Source of the DNA: Chitinophaga pendula
Lineage (GTDB): Bacteria; Bacteroidota; Bacteroidia; Chitinophagales; Chitinophagaceae
NCBI RefSeq assembly: GCF_020386615.1
Contig: NZ_CP077769.1
Span: 5,022,001-5,086,000, forward strand
DNA length: 64,000 bases
Direction: 5' to 3'
Part shown: piece after piece, positions 42,577 to 52,027 of the stretch
Layout: each line of letters starts with the position of its first letter
Numbering within the stretch: position 1 is the first letter of the stretch
Notes under the pieces: generated by a model
The model's input: only the letters and a program-made list of their open reading frames with translations
What the model was told of the DNA's origin: nothing
Databases searched by the model: none
Program-made: the position numbers and the translations under genes

Positions 42577-44763
42577 TCAGGTACCCAGTTCGAGTTGATT
42601 ACGGATCAGTTCATAATATTTCTGCCGCTGGGTCACCAGCTGATGATGTGTGCCACATTCAATGACCTTTCCTTTTTCCAGTACAATGATCTGATCTGCA
42701 TGTTTTACCGTGCTTAAACGATGCGCTACGACAATCACCGTTTTGCCCTGCAGAAAAGTACTCAGGTTCGTCAGTATATCCTTTTCATTCCTCGCATCAA
42801 GAGAACTGGTAGCCTCATCCAGGAACAAGATCCTGGGATTCCTATAGATCGCTCTCGCAATCAGCAATCGTTGTTTTTGCCCTCCACTGAGGTCAGCACC
42901 CGCATTACCTATTTTCGTATCAAACTGCATGGGTAACTCCCTGATAAAGGCATCTATACAAGCCGTACGCGCTGCAAACCATAACAGATCAGAATCGGGT
43001 TCACTATCTGTGAGCGCAATATTTTCAGCAATGGTACCGCTAAAAATATATCCGTCCTGTAAGACCACTCCGCATTGCTCTCGCCACGCATCAGGATCGA
43101 TGTTTTTCATCTCTTGCTGCCCTACTCTCAATTGTCCCTTTTGCGGGTAATAGAAGGATAAGAGCAGTTTCAATAAGGTAGATTTGCCACTGCCACTACT
43201 CCCTACAATAGCAGTAATTTTTCCCCGGGGTATCTGCAGCGTAATATCTTCCAGTACGAAAGGATGCATACTCCCATCATACTTAAAAGCCGCATTTTCC
43301 AGATAGATATGATCCCAGTCTTCTGGTGGCGCCACTTTGCCAGCCGTATTTTCATCTTCTTTACGATGTATTTCATCTATACGGTCGAATGCCGTCTTCG
43401 CTTCCACAGTAGCCTGTATAAAATCTGTAATATTTGTCAACGGACCCGACAACATGCCCGTAATGTATCCGATACTCAGCATCTCCCCGATCGTGAGATT
43501 TCCCTGTATCACTCCAATAGCACAAATACCATTAATACCAATATTCTTTATCTGTGTAATTGCATGTACTCCCACTACCTGGTAAAGATTGACATATAGC
43601 GATCTTACCTTCAATCCATATATCTGCTTTTTGATCTCCTGCCAGGAACCTATTTTATTCTCCTGTGCATTGTTGATCTTTACCTCCTTCATACCGGTAA
43701 CTAATTCGATCAATGCATTCCGGTTTTCAGAGGAGAGCCGGAAATTATAGTAATCCAGATTGCGCCTTCGGGCATTAAAGAGGAATATCCAGGCAATAGC
43801 TGCCAGGCTCAATACAATAAAGCAAATAAATATCCACCAGCCGTATTGCAGCAACCGGATCGATAACGTAATGATCAACAAGCAGGAGAACACTGCTTGT
43901 ATGATCTGCTGCGTCAGAAAACTCTCGATACGTTGATGATCTTCGATACGCTGCAGGATATCGGTATTAAGACGATTATCAAAAAAACGAATCGGTAAGC
44001 GGATAAGTTTTTGCAGAAAATGAGTAATCACCTGCAAACTCACCTGCATGCTGAAATGTACACTGACAAATCCTCTCAGCCAATCAAAGATCAGCTGTCC
44101 CATCAGAATGCCGGCCTGAAAAAGTAGCACTCCCCATACCACCTGGTAATTACTACGATTGATACCTCCGTCTACTAATCGTTGCATCGTATTCGGGAAC
44201 AGATAGGACAGCGAAGTGCTGATAGTAAGGAACAGTGCTAATAACAGTAGTTTACCCCGATGGATTTTCAGATGCTGCACCAAAAAAAACAATCCTTTCT
44301 TTTTACCTGCCCATCCACTGGTATAAGGTAATAGGAGACCTTCAAATGTTTCTCTGGGCGCCAGCATCAATGCGACACCTTTATCACTTGTACCTTTCCA
44401 AAGATGGGAGAACTTATGACGGGGTAACCTTATCTTACCGTATCCGGGGTCAGCTATATAAAAATAACGTGAGGAAATGCGGTAAAGTACAACAAAATGA
44501 TCCTGCCGCCAATGCAGTATACAAGGCAAGGTGGCTTTCTCCATCAATGCTTCCGGCGTTGTCTGCACCGCCATGCAGTTGAAGTGGAGTGCACGTCCAG
44601 CATTGACGATATCTCCCATAGAAACACCTGTACGGGTAACCGTACACAGGTCTCGCAAATAAAGCAAGTCACAATCCTTTCCATAGTAACGGAGGATCAT
44701 CTTAAGACAGGCAGGTCCGCAATCCGATAACTCCAATTGCGAAAAATGGCGGAATACACGCAT
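42577..44763 (-). CDS. peptidase C39-containing ABC exporter (PCAT) of the RiPP cluster
   Basis: 728 residues from the ATG at 44763 (MRVFRHFSQLELSDCGPACL). The N-terminal C39 cysteine peptidase (1-140) has Gln9, Cys15, His89 (RQDHFVVLY) and Asp105, the full catalytic set for cutting after a double-glycine leader. About six membrane helices lie in 160-450. The ATPase domain has Walker A GSSGSGKS (521-528), signature LSGGQ (625-629) and Walker B ILFLDE (645-650). It should remove the leader of the upstream precursor and export the core across the inner membrane. No HlyD or TolC partner lies in the cluster. Last gene of the operon, 16 nt after its neighbour. Confidence 0.93.
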   Translation of the reverse strand: MRVFRHFSQLELSDCGPACLKMILRYYGKDCDLLYLRDLCTVTRTGVSMGDIVNAGRALHFNCMAVQTTPEALMEKATLPCILHWRQDHFVVLYRISSRYFYIADPGYGKIRLPRHKFSHLWKGTSDKGVALMLAPRETFEGLLLPYTSGWAGKKKGLFFLVQHLKIHRGKLLLLALFLTISTSLSYLFPNTMQRLVDGGINRSNYQVVWGVLLFQAGILMGQLIFDWLRGFVSVHFSMQVSLQVITHFLQKLIRLPIRFFDNRLNTDILQRIEDHQRIESFLTQQIIQAVFSCLLIITLSIRLLQYGWWIFICFIVLSLAAIAWIFLFNARRRNLDYYNFRLSSENRNALIELVTGMKEVKINNAQENKIGSWQEIKKQIYGLKVRSLYVNLYQVVGVHAITQIKNIGINGICAIGVIQGNLTIGEMLSIGYITGMLSGPLTNITDFIQATVEAKTAFDRIDEIHRKEDENTAGKVAPPEDWDHIYLENAAFKYDGSMHPFVLEDITLQIPRGKITAIVGSSGSGKSTLLKLLLSFYYPQKGQLRVGQQEMKNIDPDAWREQCGVVLQDGYIFSGTIAENIALTDSEPDSDLLWFAARTACIDAFIRELPMQFDTKIGNAGADLSGGQKQRLLIARAIYRNPRILFLDEATSSLDARNEKDILTNLSTFLQGKTVIVVAHRLSTVKHADQIIVLEKGKVIECGTHHQLVTQRQKYYELIRNQLELGT

Positions 44764-44779
44764 AATATTCGATATTAGT

Positions 44780-45787
44780 TCACACAACAGCCAATGGCGA
44801 AACCGTTTGAGGTAATCCCCATTTATTAGCGACCAGATCAACAAACTGCGAATGGTTACTCAAACTTGTCAGATCATAGGCATGTTGTTGCGCTAGTCCG
44901 AAGAACTGGTGGATCAATATCTTCTGTAGTTTTTTATGTATGGTCTTGAAAGATTCAAAGTGATTGTTCAATAAGCGCACAAAAGTGGTTATCTCTCCAC
45001 TGTAGAAAGCATGCAGGCATTGAAAGGTCCAGAAAGAGGCCTTTGCACAGCTGGGAGTAGCCACCTCTTTAACCAGATATGCTGCTAATCCGCTTAATAT
45101 CTCATCTTCCATAGCGGAGCCTACCACCTCTCTTACCCGTTGCAGACCCATTACGATATTGAGCAAAATATGCATTAGCATCGATTCCTGTTCATCATAC
45201 GGTACCGCATACATAGCTTCCGTAACATAGGCCTTATCCTGCTGGTATATACCTGTAAACGAAAAATGCAGGAGAGCAGCCGCTTCAGCCCTTACCCGCT
45301 CCATGTCTCCTTTTCTAAAGTATACACGCACTTTATTCAGCCATTGCTCCTGAATAGACGATACCACAAATGGCGTTAGCTGGGTTTGCTTTTCGCAATG
45401 CAGTATTGCGATATCCAATTCCTCGATTGCTTCATCCAGTTTCCCATTGACATGCAAGTGATAAGCAGACATCGCCCTGTACAATAACTCCATACCCGCG
45501 TCCACCCGTTCATCAAAACTCCGGGATTGTGCGGTTATTTTCTGATATAGAAATGCACCGGTATGTAGTTCACGATTCCGGTATTGTTTCAGGCACTCTT
45601 CATAGCGGGTAAAATGATAGTACATACTCATCAATGCCTCCTGATCAAGTTCTTGCCGGTAGGCAGCTTCTATCCTATGGTAAATGTGGTAGGAATTGCC
45701 GGTAGACCCATTAGGTTCCAATGCTTCCACACTATCGAAGCGCGCTATGAATGTAGTTATCTCGTTGATAGTATACTGATCAAACAT
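44780..45787 (-). CDS. unknown helical protein of the RiPP cluster
   Basis: 335 residues, no signal peptide, almost entirely alpha-helical, with TPR-like pairs (AMSAYHLHVNGKLDEAIEEL, then VRVYFRKGDMERVRAEAAAL). I do not recognise a family and see no catalytic motif. It lies between the radical SAM maturase (35 nt upstream) and the exporter (16 nt downstream), which implies a cluster-specific role. Possibilities are a precursor-binding scaffold, an immunity factor or an assembly partner; none is supported directly. Confidence 0.75.
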   Translation of the reverse strand: MFDQYTINEITTFIARFDSVEALEPNGSTGNSYHIYHRIEAAYRQELDQEALMSMYYHFTRYEECLKQYRNRELHTGAFLYQKITAQSRSFDERVDAGMELLYRAMSAYHLHVNGKLDEAIEELDIAILHCEKQTQLTPFVVSSIQEQWLNKVRVYFRKGDMERVRAEAAALLHFSFTGIYQQDKAYVTEAMYAVPYDEQESMLMHILLNIVMGLQRVREVVGSAMEDEILSGLAAYLVKEVATPSCAKASFWTFQCLHAFYSGEITTFVRLLNNHFESFKTIHKKLQKILIHQFFGLAQQHAYDLTSLSNHSQFVDLVANKWGLPQTVSPLAVV

Positions 45788-45822
45788 AAGAATTGTTATT
45801 AGGCTTAAAAGCTGTTGAGTGA

Positions 45823-47199
45823 TTACAGGGTAATAACCGATGACGACGGACCGTTCTGTTCGAGGTGATACATCTTCCTCATAAATAAACGCTCATCGAT
45901 ATTAAACTTGAAGGAAGGACAAGCCGGTGTACCAAAATGCCATTCCTTGGGGCAGCTGCCACCGCAAACTGGCAGGAAAGTACACTTCTTGCACCAGCTA
46001 TCGTTTGTAGGTATTTCATCAAACCACTGGCGCATAATAGCCTTACTGGTATCTACCTTTTCCTTTTGTTTAAGATTCCCGGATACAAAGGGCGTATCTA
46101 CATAGACATTAGTATATGGAACATCCCAGCAAGTAGAAATATTACCGAATGCATCATAGACCTCTGCTGTATCACTCACAACCATACAGGTATAGGTATT
46201 TCTTCGCGGTACGAGATTGTGGCTGTTGGTTATCCCATATTCCTGTAAGGTCATGAGTACTTCTATTTCAAATTGGGCAAAGTCTTCTTTACCGATACCG
46301 TTTACCTTACTTGCACCATTATCTCCCCAGTCGTGTACTGCAGATATATAAAATCCCATCTTATCCAGCATACCAGCCTCATGGAATAGTGTAATCAACT
46401 GTATTACATTTTCTCTATTCTCTCCATCTACATTACATCTGATATTTATACGGGCGCCCGACTGCTGATAGAATGGCGAGTGTACGATGTTTTTCACATT
46501 ATCAAATATGATATCGAAAGACGGAGTACCATTCTTTAACATCCGGCGCTTATCGTGAAATTCAGCAGTACCGTCAATAGTGATCTGGTATTCCATGATC
46601 TTATACTGCGTGACTAATTTTTCAAACAACTCCGGTTTTAAGGCCAACGCATTGGTGATAATCTCCGCTTTATATCCCAGTTTGTATTCTTCCGCTAGCC
46701 CCATTAGTTTTACCGAGCTGTTTTCTATAGCACTCAGGCCCGTAATGGGTTCTCCACCATACCAGGTGATAAACAGGTCAGTGGATTGCGCTGCTTTCTG
46801 TATAATAATATCCCGGATGCGGGCGACCATGAGGTCTGCCACATCATCCCTCATTACATGTTTTGAATGAGATTGTCCACAGTAATGGCATCCCAGCTGA
46901 CAGTTAGCGGAAGGCTGTATGGTAAAACTGATGGTTTTACGATCTTTTATTTTGGCTTTATTATAGCTCAGTACGGTATCTAATTCATCCTCATCGGCGG
47001 GCACCAATACTTCATAATGCACGAGGTTTTTCACCAAAGATGCTGGTAGTTGCTTGAAGTTGCCGGACTGTAAGATGGATAGGTAATTATTTGCAATCTC
47101 GATGGCTGCGCCCGATCGGGTTACATATAAGATCGCGTGATCAGGCAATATATCTTCGTCTTTACTGATGTGTATATATCTGGAAAGTTTGAAGTCCAT
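45823..47199 (-). CDS. radical SAM/SPASM peptide maturase
   Basis: 458 residues from the ATG at 47199 (MDFKLSRYIHISKD). Residues 1-85 resemble the winged-helix RiPP recognition element seen at the N-terminus of peptide maturases (ILYVTRSGAAIEIANNYLSI). The radical SAM cluster motif is Cys100-x3-Cys104-x2-Cys107 (CQLGCHYC), followed by ITWYGGEP. The C-terminal SPASM domain has Cys403, 406, 412, 416 and 427 (CKKCTFLPVCGGSC, then CPSF) for auxiliary Fe-S clusters. Such enzymes install thioether or other crosslinks in cysteine-rich precursors. The short peptide gene is 102 nt upstream on the same strand. Longer frame to 47265 is judged leader sequence. Confidence 0.92.
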   Translation of the reverse strand: MDFKLSRYIHISKDEDILPDHAILYVTRSGAAIEIANNYLSILQSGNFKQLPASLVKNLVHYEVLVPADEDELDTVLSYNKAKIKDRKTISFTIQPSANCQLGCHYCGQSHSKHVMRDDVADLMVARIRDIIIQKAAQSTDLFITWYGGEPITGLSAIENSSVKLMGLAEEYKLGYKAEIITNALALKPELFEKLVTQYKIMEYQITIDGTAEFHDKRRMLKNGTPSFDIIFDNVKNIVHSPFYQQSGARINIRCNVDGENRENVIQLITLFHEAGMLDKMGFYISAVHDWGDNGASKVNGIGKEDFAQFEIEVLMTLQEYGITNSHNLVPRRNTYTCMVVSDTAEVYDAFGNISTCWDVPYTNVYVDTPFVSGNLKQKEKVDTSKAIMRQWFDEIPTNDSWCKKCTFLPVCGGSCPKEWHFGTPACPSFKFNIDERLFMRKMYHLEQNGPSSSVITL

Positions 47200-47301
47200 A
47201 GGAAATATTTTAAGATGTATACAGAAGCTGTTGTTAATACCTGTCGTAGTTGTCTTACGGGACAACAGACAGGATAGTTGTTGCCTTAATACGACGGATT
47301 A

Positions 47302-47556
47302 TTACTTGTAATTCTGACAACCATTCTGGTTACAGTCGCTACAAGATGTGTAAATACCGCAGGTATTACCGGTACAGGTACCAGCTTCTAATACTTCGGT
47401 TTCAGCACAGGGGCCGACAGTAGCTGGGCGTAGACCACCCTGGAGGTGGCTGAGGTTTTCATCATTAATTACTCTGAAGTCATCCTGATCAGAAGAATGT
47501 TGCGCCAGTTGTTGGCTTTTCTGTAACATCAGCGCTTTAAGCCTGGAGTTTTTCAT
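47302..47556 (-). CDS. RiPP precursor peptide with double-glycine leader and six-cysteine core
   Basis: 84 residues from the ATG at 47556 (MKNSRLKALMLQ). Residues 1-41 form a charged helical leader ending LSHLQGG (Gly40-Gly41), the classic C39-peptidase cleavage site. The 43-residue core (42-84) has cysteines at 50, 61, 66, 72, 75 and 80, with many Thr, Asn, Gly and Ser residues and no basic or strongly hydrophobic segment. The arrangement of acidic leader, GG site, Cys-rich core and adjacent radical SAM/SPASM and C39 exporter genes indicates a modified peptide natural product. The leader resembles the Bacteroidota GG natural-product precursor type. A frame extending to 47634 adds only sequence upstream of the leader. 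Confidence 0.88.
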   Translation of the reverse strand: MKNSRLKALMLQKSQQLAQHSSDQDDFRVINDENLSHLQGGLRPATVGPCAETEVLEAGTCTGNTCGIYTSCSDCNQNGCQNYK

Positions 47557-47697
47557 GTTTTTGAGTTTAGGGTAAAAACAAATAGGCATAACGATTAGCA
47601 TCTGCATGCCTGTCAGATGCGGCTGCTTATGCATACAACAGCCTGATATATATCCGGTATATATATTAGCGGGTCATGGGAATACCAGTACGGGCAA

Positions 47698-47711
47698 CAA
47701 CGTATACGTTG
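47698..47711. promoter_or_regulatory. 14-bp perfect palindrome upstream of the RiPP precursor
   Basis: CAACGTATACGTTG is a perfect dyad in the 248-nt gap between the receptor and precursor genes, 142 nt upstream of the precursor ATG. Two more inverted repeats lie closer to the gene: ATATATAT arms at about 47646-47666, and GCATCTG/CAGATGC at 47598-47620. No perfect TANNTTTG box was found, so this may be an operator or an mRNA structure. Confidence 0.4.
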
Positions 47712-47804
47712 ATGGTCTTGCCGATTAGATAAAATAATAGATACGCTGTGTGCTACGTGTGATTTTACAGGTACTCCGGGCTAACGGGTTTTAAGGGTTA
47801 ATTA

Positions 47805-50219
47805 TTATCGCGCTCTTCCGACTTCTTCGTTGTTACTAGCTTCCTTTTTCTTTGCTGTCTTTATTTTATTGCTTCCTAATTTTTTATTTATTGCTATTCT
47901 AATACTCCGTGTATCACTAAAGGCAATCATCTCTGAAGATGACAGATTATTCCGGGCATAGAAACGTTTCAAACGTTGCGTATTAAATATATCGCTTCCG
48001 TATAGGGTAATCTGCAGATTGTGTTGGGGAATCCTTCTTGTAAGACCAATATTTACCTCCCCAAAACCACTGACACTACTATTGGCATATACAGCCTTAC
48101 TAACATAGATAGCATCGATTGTGGCGTCTATTTTTGTATTAAACAAGTTATTGAATTGCTGGAACAGGTTGCACATATACAGGTAATCACTGGTTCTGAT
48201 ATTGACCTGCGGTGCTGCAACATTTTGGTTTTGCAAAGTCAGCGTATTGGTGAGCCTTACAGTCCAGAAGTTTTTTACGATGTTTTTGTTGATCATGCTC
48301 ACCAGGCTCCAGTTATCTGCACTGCCATAATTAAACCGGTCCAACAATGTCGTATCCGGTGGGATAACGATTGCCAGCTGTTCGAACAGGCGTTGACTAT
48401 TCGTATAACGTGCCAGGAAAATATAATCACGTTTAAGTGTATACGATAATTCAGCCATGATGCTATTGGAAGGCCTTAACATCGGATTCCCTTTCACCAG
48501 GTACTTATCACTTATATAATAAACGAACGGATTGAGCTGGGAGTATGCAGGCCTCCGTATATCACTTTTAACAGACAGGGAAAAAATGTGCGCAGGAGCG
48601 GGTGTATAGCTGATATATACCGTCGGGAAAAAGTTAGTATAGTCCTGGGTATATTTCTGTTTTGTTGTCAGCTGTTCATTTCGAAGCGCAGTATGCTCTA
48701 CCCGACCGCCGATCTTTGTTTCAAGTTTGTTACTCCATTTCTTCTGCAAAGTGAGATATATCGCACCAATATTTTCCCGGTAAACAAAATCATTGGACAT
48801 CACCGGATTGAATACCCAGTCTCCATTTTTATATGCTTGTGCACCCAGACTATTGTCTGTAGTAGTATGAGCAAACCGTACGCCCGTTTCCAGCTGTATC
48901 CCTCCCTTTAATGACTGGCTATAATCTGCTTTGCCGGCATAATTCCGGATATGCTGGTCCACTTCCAATTGGTTACCATTGTGAATCAACTGGGGAGTGG
49001 TTATATCATAAGAAGTAAAACGGGAGCGTTGTTTATTCTGATAATCAAAATAGTCTACCCCAATGATAAGGTCTTTGTTGTTTTTCTTATCCGCATACTG
49101 ATAATCCAGGTGTAGACTCAGGAAATTGTTATTGGTAACTTCAGGATTCTCATTGCGGTAGGAGGAAAATTTAGGACCGGTATTGGTATTCTGGGATATA
49201 TTATTTGATCCGACATTGTAGTCATTAGAATGGGTAGTCCGAAAGTCAACACCCAGTATCAAAGATGCTTTACTACTCAAACCGATATCTGTAACGGAGG
49301 TAACCCCGGCACTGTTTTCAGGCTTTTTAAAGGTGGCGTTATTGATCTGCTCTTCCTGCTTCAAAGCTCCCAGGTAAGTGATTTTATTTTCACTATCAAA
49401 GTACCCGCGTCTTACGCTGCCACTTGCAACCAATTGCTGACCGAACTTACCTTTTCTAATATTCAGTAATACACTGCCACTTTGTGAATTGTAAGTAGCC
49501 TGCCGGTCTGAGATACTGATACTGGCGTTTGTACCTTCTGTTTCGTTCCTTTTAAGTATGATATTAATGATCCCACCCGGATTGCCTGCCTCATATTTAC
49601 TGGAAGGTACGGTGATCACTTCGATCCTTACAATGTTGTCAGCAGGCATGTTCTGCAGATATTGCTGCAGATCTCTTCCACTGAGGATACTTTTCCTGTC
49701 ATTTATATATACGCTTACACCTTGTAATCCAAGTATGGAAAGTGTACCAGAGGCCTGTACATTGACCAGTGGCGTTTGCCGGAGTACGTCCCATACATTG
49801 TTGCCCGTTACCAGGCTGCTGTTTTGTACATTAAAGACAAAGCGATCGATCTTTTTCTCAAAGCTGGGCTTTGCCGTTTGTACTACTACCTCTTTTAATT
49901 GCTGTGGATTGGGCCGCAAGCCAAACGTAACAAAGGTATCTTTACTTATCTGTATATACAGGCTATCTGCGATATAATTGGAAGATGTAACCTTCAGATA
50001 ATAGGCGCCTGCATTTATTGATCCGAAAGAGAATCCACCTGCCTTTCCGCTGATCTGATGTCGGGTATTGCCATCTGCAGCAGTGAGAGTTAACGGAATA
50101 TCCGTCAATAGCTTTTGGTGGTGATCTATTACTATTCCTTCCAGTTTATTTTGACTGAATACAGCTGTACAAGTTAACATTGCCAGTAGCAGTAAATATG
50201 TAGCCTTGTTAGTAATCAT
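47805..50219 (-). CDS. TonB-dependent-type outer-membrane beta-barrel protein
   Basis: 804 residues with signal peptide (YLLLLAMLTCTAVFSQ). A carboxypeptidase-regulatory-like beta domain (about 23-105, LEGIVIDHHQKLLTDIPLTL) precedes a plug domain (about 110-230, VWDVLRQTPLVNVQASGT and PSSKYEAGNPGGIINIILKR). A long barrel of the outer-membrane beta-barrel family follows, ending in ISIRIAINKKLGSN-like strands and a basic tail. It lies upstream of the precursor on the same strand. It may import, export or sense the peptide, or be an unrelated receptor; context alone supports the link. Confidence 0.88.
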   Translation of the reverse strand: MITNKATYLLLLAMLTCTAVFSQNKLEGIVIDHHQKLLTDIPLTLTAADGNTRHQISGKAGGFSFGSINAGAYYLKVTSSNYIADSLYIQISKDTFVTFGLRPNPQQLKEVVVQTAKPSFEKKIDRFVFNVQNSSLVTGNNVWDVLRQTPLVNVQASGTLSILGLQGVSVYINDRKSILSGRDLQQYLQNMPADNIVRIEVITVPSSKYEAGNPGGIINIILKRNETEGTNASISISDRQATYNSQSGSVLLNIRKGKFGQQLVASGSVRRGYFDSENKITYLGALKQEEQINNATFKKPENSAGVTSVTDIGLSSKASLILGVDFRTTHSNDYNVGSNNISQNTNTGPKFSSYRNENPEVTNNNFLSLHLDYQYADKKNNKDLIIGVDYFDYQNKQRSRFTSYDITTPQLIHNGNQLEVDQHIRNYAGKADYSQSLKGGIQLETGVRFAHTTTDNSLGAQAYKNGDWVFNPVMSNDFVYRENIGAIYLTLQKKWSNKLETKIGGRVEHTALRNEQLTTKQKYTQDYTNFFPTVYISYTPAPAHIFSLSVKSDIRRPAYSQLNPFVYYISDKYLVKGNPMLRPSNSIMAELSYTLKRDYIFLARYTNSQRLFEQLAIVIPPDTTLLDRFNYGSADNWSLVSMINKNIVKNFWTVRLTNTLTLQNQNVAAPQVNIRTSDYLYMCNLFQQFNNLFNTKIDATIDAIYVSKAVYANSSVSGFGEVNIGLTRRIPQHNLQITLYGSDIFNTQRLKRFYARNNLSSSEMIAFSDTRSIRIAINKKLGSNKIKTAKKKEASNNEEVGRAR

Positions 50220-50574
50220 AGATTTTCAGGATGCCACAGGGTTGCTGACATTTGCCCTTTTAACGTTTAGTATCAAATAGTATAGTGCCCAGCTAAAGCT
50301 AAGTTCCGCTTGCAAACAGTCTATCGTATTGGTGGTCGTAATGCGGCCTAAAGATCAGATGCTAATAAAGTTCAGAACAATCGGATAGTGATGTCTTTTC
50401 ATTCAGGGGTTACTCTCATCGGATTTGGTATGGCCGTGACTGGTATACTGCTAAAATAAGGTTTTTCTTTAATAAAAAATTAAATTTTCTTATCTGTATA
50501 AAAGAAAAAAGCCGGCCCGGAGCAATTGCTCCGGGCCGGCTTCAAAACGATGTGACGATCGGGTATCGCCTCCT
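50220..50574. other. intergenic region between accC and the receptor gene
   Basis: 355 nt with no gene. It holds the accC terminator (50500-50542) and an AT-rich stretch (50455-50510) that may contain the receptor promoter. No consensus -7 box stood out. Confidence 0.5.
50500..50542 (-). terminator. accC terminator
   Basis: A near-continuous 34-bp palindrome (AAGCCGGCCCGGAGCAA and its complement, 50509-50542). On the minus strand it is followed by TTTTCTTTT. It lies 32 nt past the accC stop. Confidence 0.93.
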
Positions 50575-51912
50575 TTATACTAACTTGAACGTCTCTGTGA
50601 ATTTGGTAGTAAAGTTGCCTTTACGGAAGTTTTCATCACGCATCAGTTGCTGATGGAAAGGAATGGTAGTTTTCACCCCTTCTATCACGAATTCACTCAG
50701 TGCGCGTTCCATGGTATTGATAGCTTCTTCCCTGGTCTGGGCGATGGTAATGATCTTAGCTACCATGGAATCGTAATACGGAGGTATTACATATCCTGCG
50801 TAGATATGAGAATCCACCCTTACGCCGTGACCACCAGGTATATGCAATACCGTGATCTTACCCGGAGACGGGCGGAAATCATTATAAGGATCTTCCGCAT
50901 TGATACGGCACTCGATGGCGTGCATCTGAGGCGTATAGTTCTTGCCGGAAATGGGTATACCAGCGGCGATCTTGATCTGTTCTTTTACAAGGTCGAAGTT
51001 GATCACTTCTTCTGTAACACCGTGTTCTACCTGGATACGGGTATTCATTTCCATGAAATAGAAGTTACGATGTTTGTCTACGAGGAACTCGATCGTACCC
51101 ACGCTTTCGTAGTTAATGGCGCTGGCAGCTTTAATAGCAGCTTCTCCCATTTTTTCCCTCAGTTCGGGGGTCATGAAAGGAGACGGGCTTTCTTCCACCA
51201 GTTTCTGGTGACGACGCTGGATAGAACAGTCCCTTTCGCTGAGGTGACATACTTTGCCGTATTGGTCACCGGCGATCTGGATTTCGATGTGACGGGGTTC
51301 TTCCACGAATTTCTCCATGTAAATACCATCATTATTGAACGCAGCCCTAGCTTCGTTTTTAGCCATGTTATAGGCGTTCTCGAGCTCTTCGTCTTTCCAT
51401 ACCACGCGCATACCTTTACCACCACCGCCAGCAGTAGCTTTGAGGATGATAGGGAGGCCCATTTGTTTGGCGATCACCCTAGCTTCTTCCAGGCTCTCAA
51501 GCAGTCCTTCAGAACCGGGTATTACAGGTACACCGGCAGCTATCATGGTCTCTTTTGCGGTCATCTTGTCTCCCATCTTACGGATCATTTCCGGAGTGGG
51601 TCCAATGAACTTGATACCATGCTCACCACAGATTTCTGCGAAGCGGGCGTTTTCAGCCAGGAATCCATATCCCGGGTGAATAGCATCCGCATTAGTGATT
51701 TCGGCGGCAGCCATCAGGTGAGGTATGTTCAGATAAGATTCGCTGCTTTGTGGTTTACCAATACATACCGCTTCATCTGCAAACTTCACATGCAGGCTGT
51801 CTTTATCTGCAGTAGAGTAAACAGCCACCGTTTTGATCCCCATTTCCTTACAGGTACGGATAATCCGCAGGGCAATCTCACCACGATTGGCAATCAATAT
51901 TTTTTTGAACAT
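50575..51912 (-). CDS. accC: acetyl-CoA carboxylase, biotin carboxylase subunit
   Basis: 445 residues. It carboxylates biotin on AccB using ATP and bicarbonate. The N-terminal domain has [20 protein letters not shown]. The ATP-grasp lid has [53 protein letters not shown] and [18 protein letters not shown] carry the catalytic and metal-binding residues. The C-terminal domain has [12 protein letters not shown]. It is the third gene after efp and accB, an order common in Bacteroidota. A repeat-rich gap of 115 nt separates it from accB. Confidence 0.97.
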   Translation of the reverse strand: MFKKILIANRGEIALRIIRTCKEMGIKTVAVYSTADKDSLHVKFADEAVCIGKPQSSESYLNIPHLMAAAEITNADAIHPGYGFLAENARFAEICGEHGIKFIGPTPEMIRKMGDKMTAKETMIAAGVPVIPGSEGLLESLEEARVIAKQMGLPIILKATAGGGGKGMRVVWKDEELENAYNMAKNEARAAFNNDGIYMEKFVEEPRHIEIQIAGDQYGKVCHLSERDCSIQRRHQKLVEESPSPFMTPELREKMGEAAIKAASAINYESVGTIEFLVDKHRNFYFMEMNTRIQVEHGVTEEVINFDLVKEQIKIAAGIPISGKNYTPQMHAIECRINAEDPYNDFRPSPGKITVLHIPGGHGVRVDSHIYAGYVIPPYYDSMVAKIITIAQTREEAINTMERALSEFVIEGVKTTIPFHQQLMRDENFRKGNFTTKFTETFKLV

Positions 51913-51951
51913 GTTGTTTGTATAAGTTTAAAAAAGTAATACGTACTAAAT

Positions 51952-52022
51952 CATAAGTCGTAAGGAATAAGCGTGCAGTACATTGCTGACCCTCACTTAT
52001 AACTTACGACTTATGACTTATC
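51952..52022. repeat. heptamer array forming a 13-bp inverted repeat between accB and accC
   Basis: CATAAGTCGTAAG (51952-51964) and CTTACGACTTATG (52003-52015) are perfect complements. The right side is part of four tandem heptamers: ACTTATA, ACTTACG, ACTTATG, ACTTATC (51995-52022). The hairpin would form in the accB-accC mRNA only 12 nt after the accB stop. Confidence 0.85.
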
Positions 52023-52027
52023 ACTGG

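Noticed and set aside
50647..51939. Plus-strand open frame (430 codons) opposite accC
   Set aside because: Antisense shadow of accC; no start signal, and composition unlike a protein.
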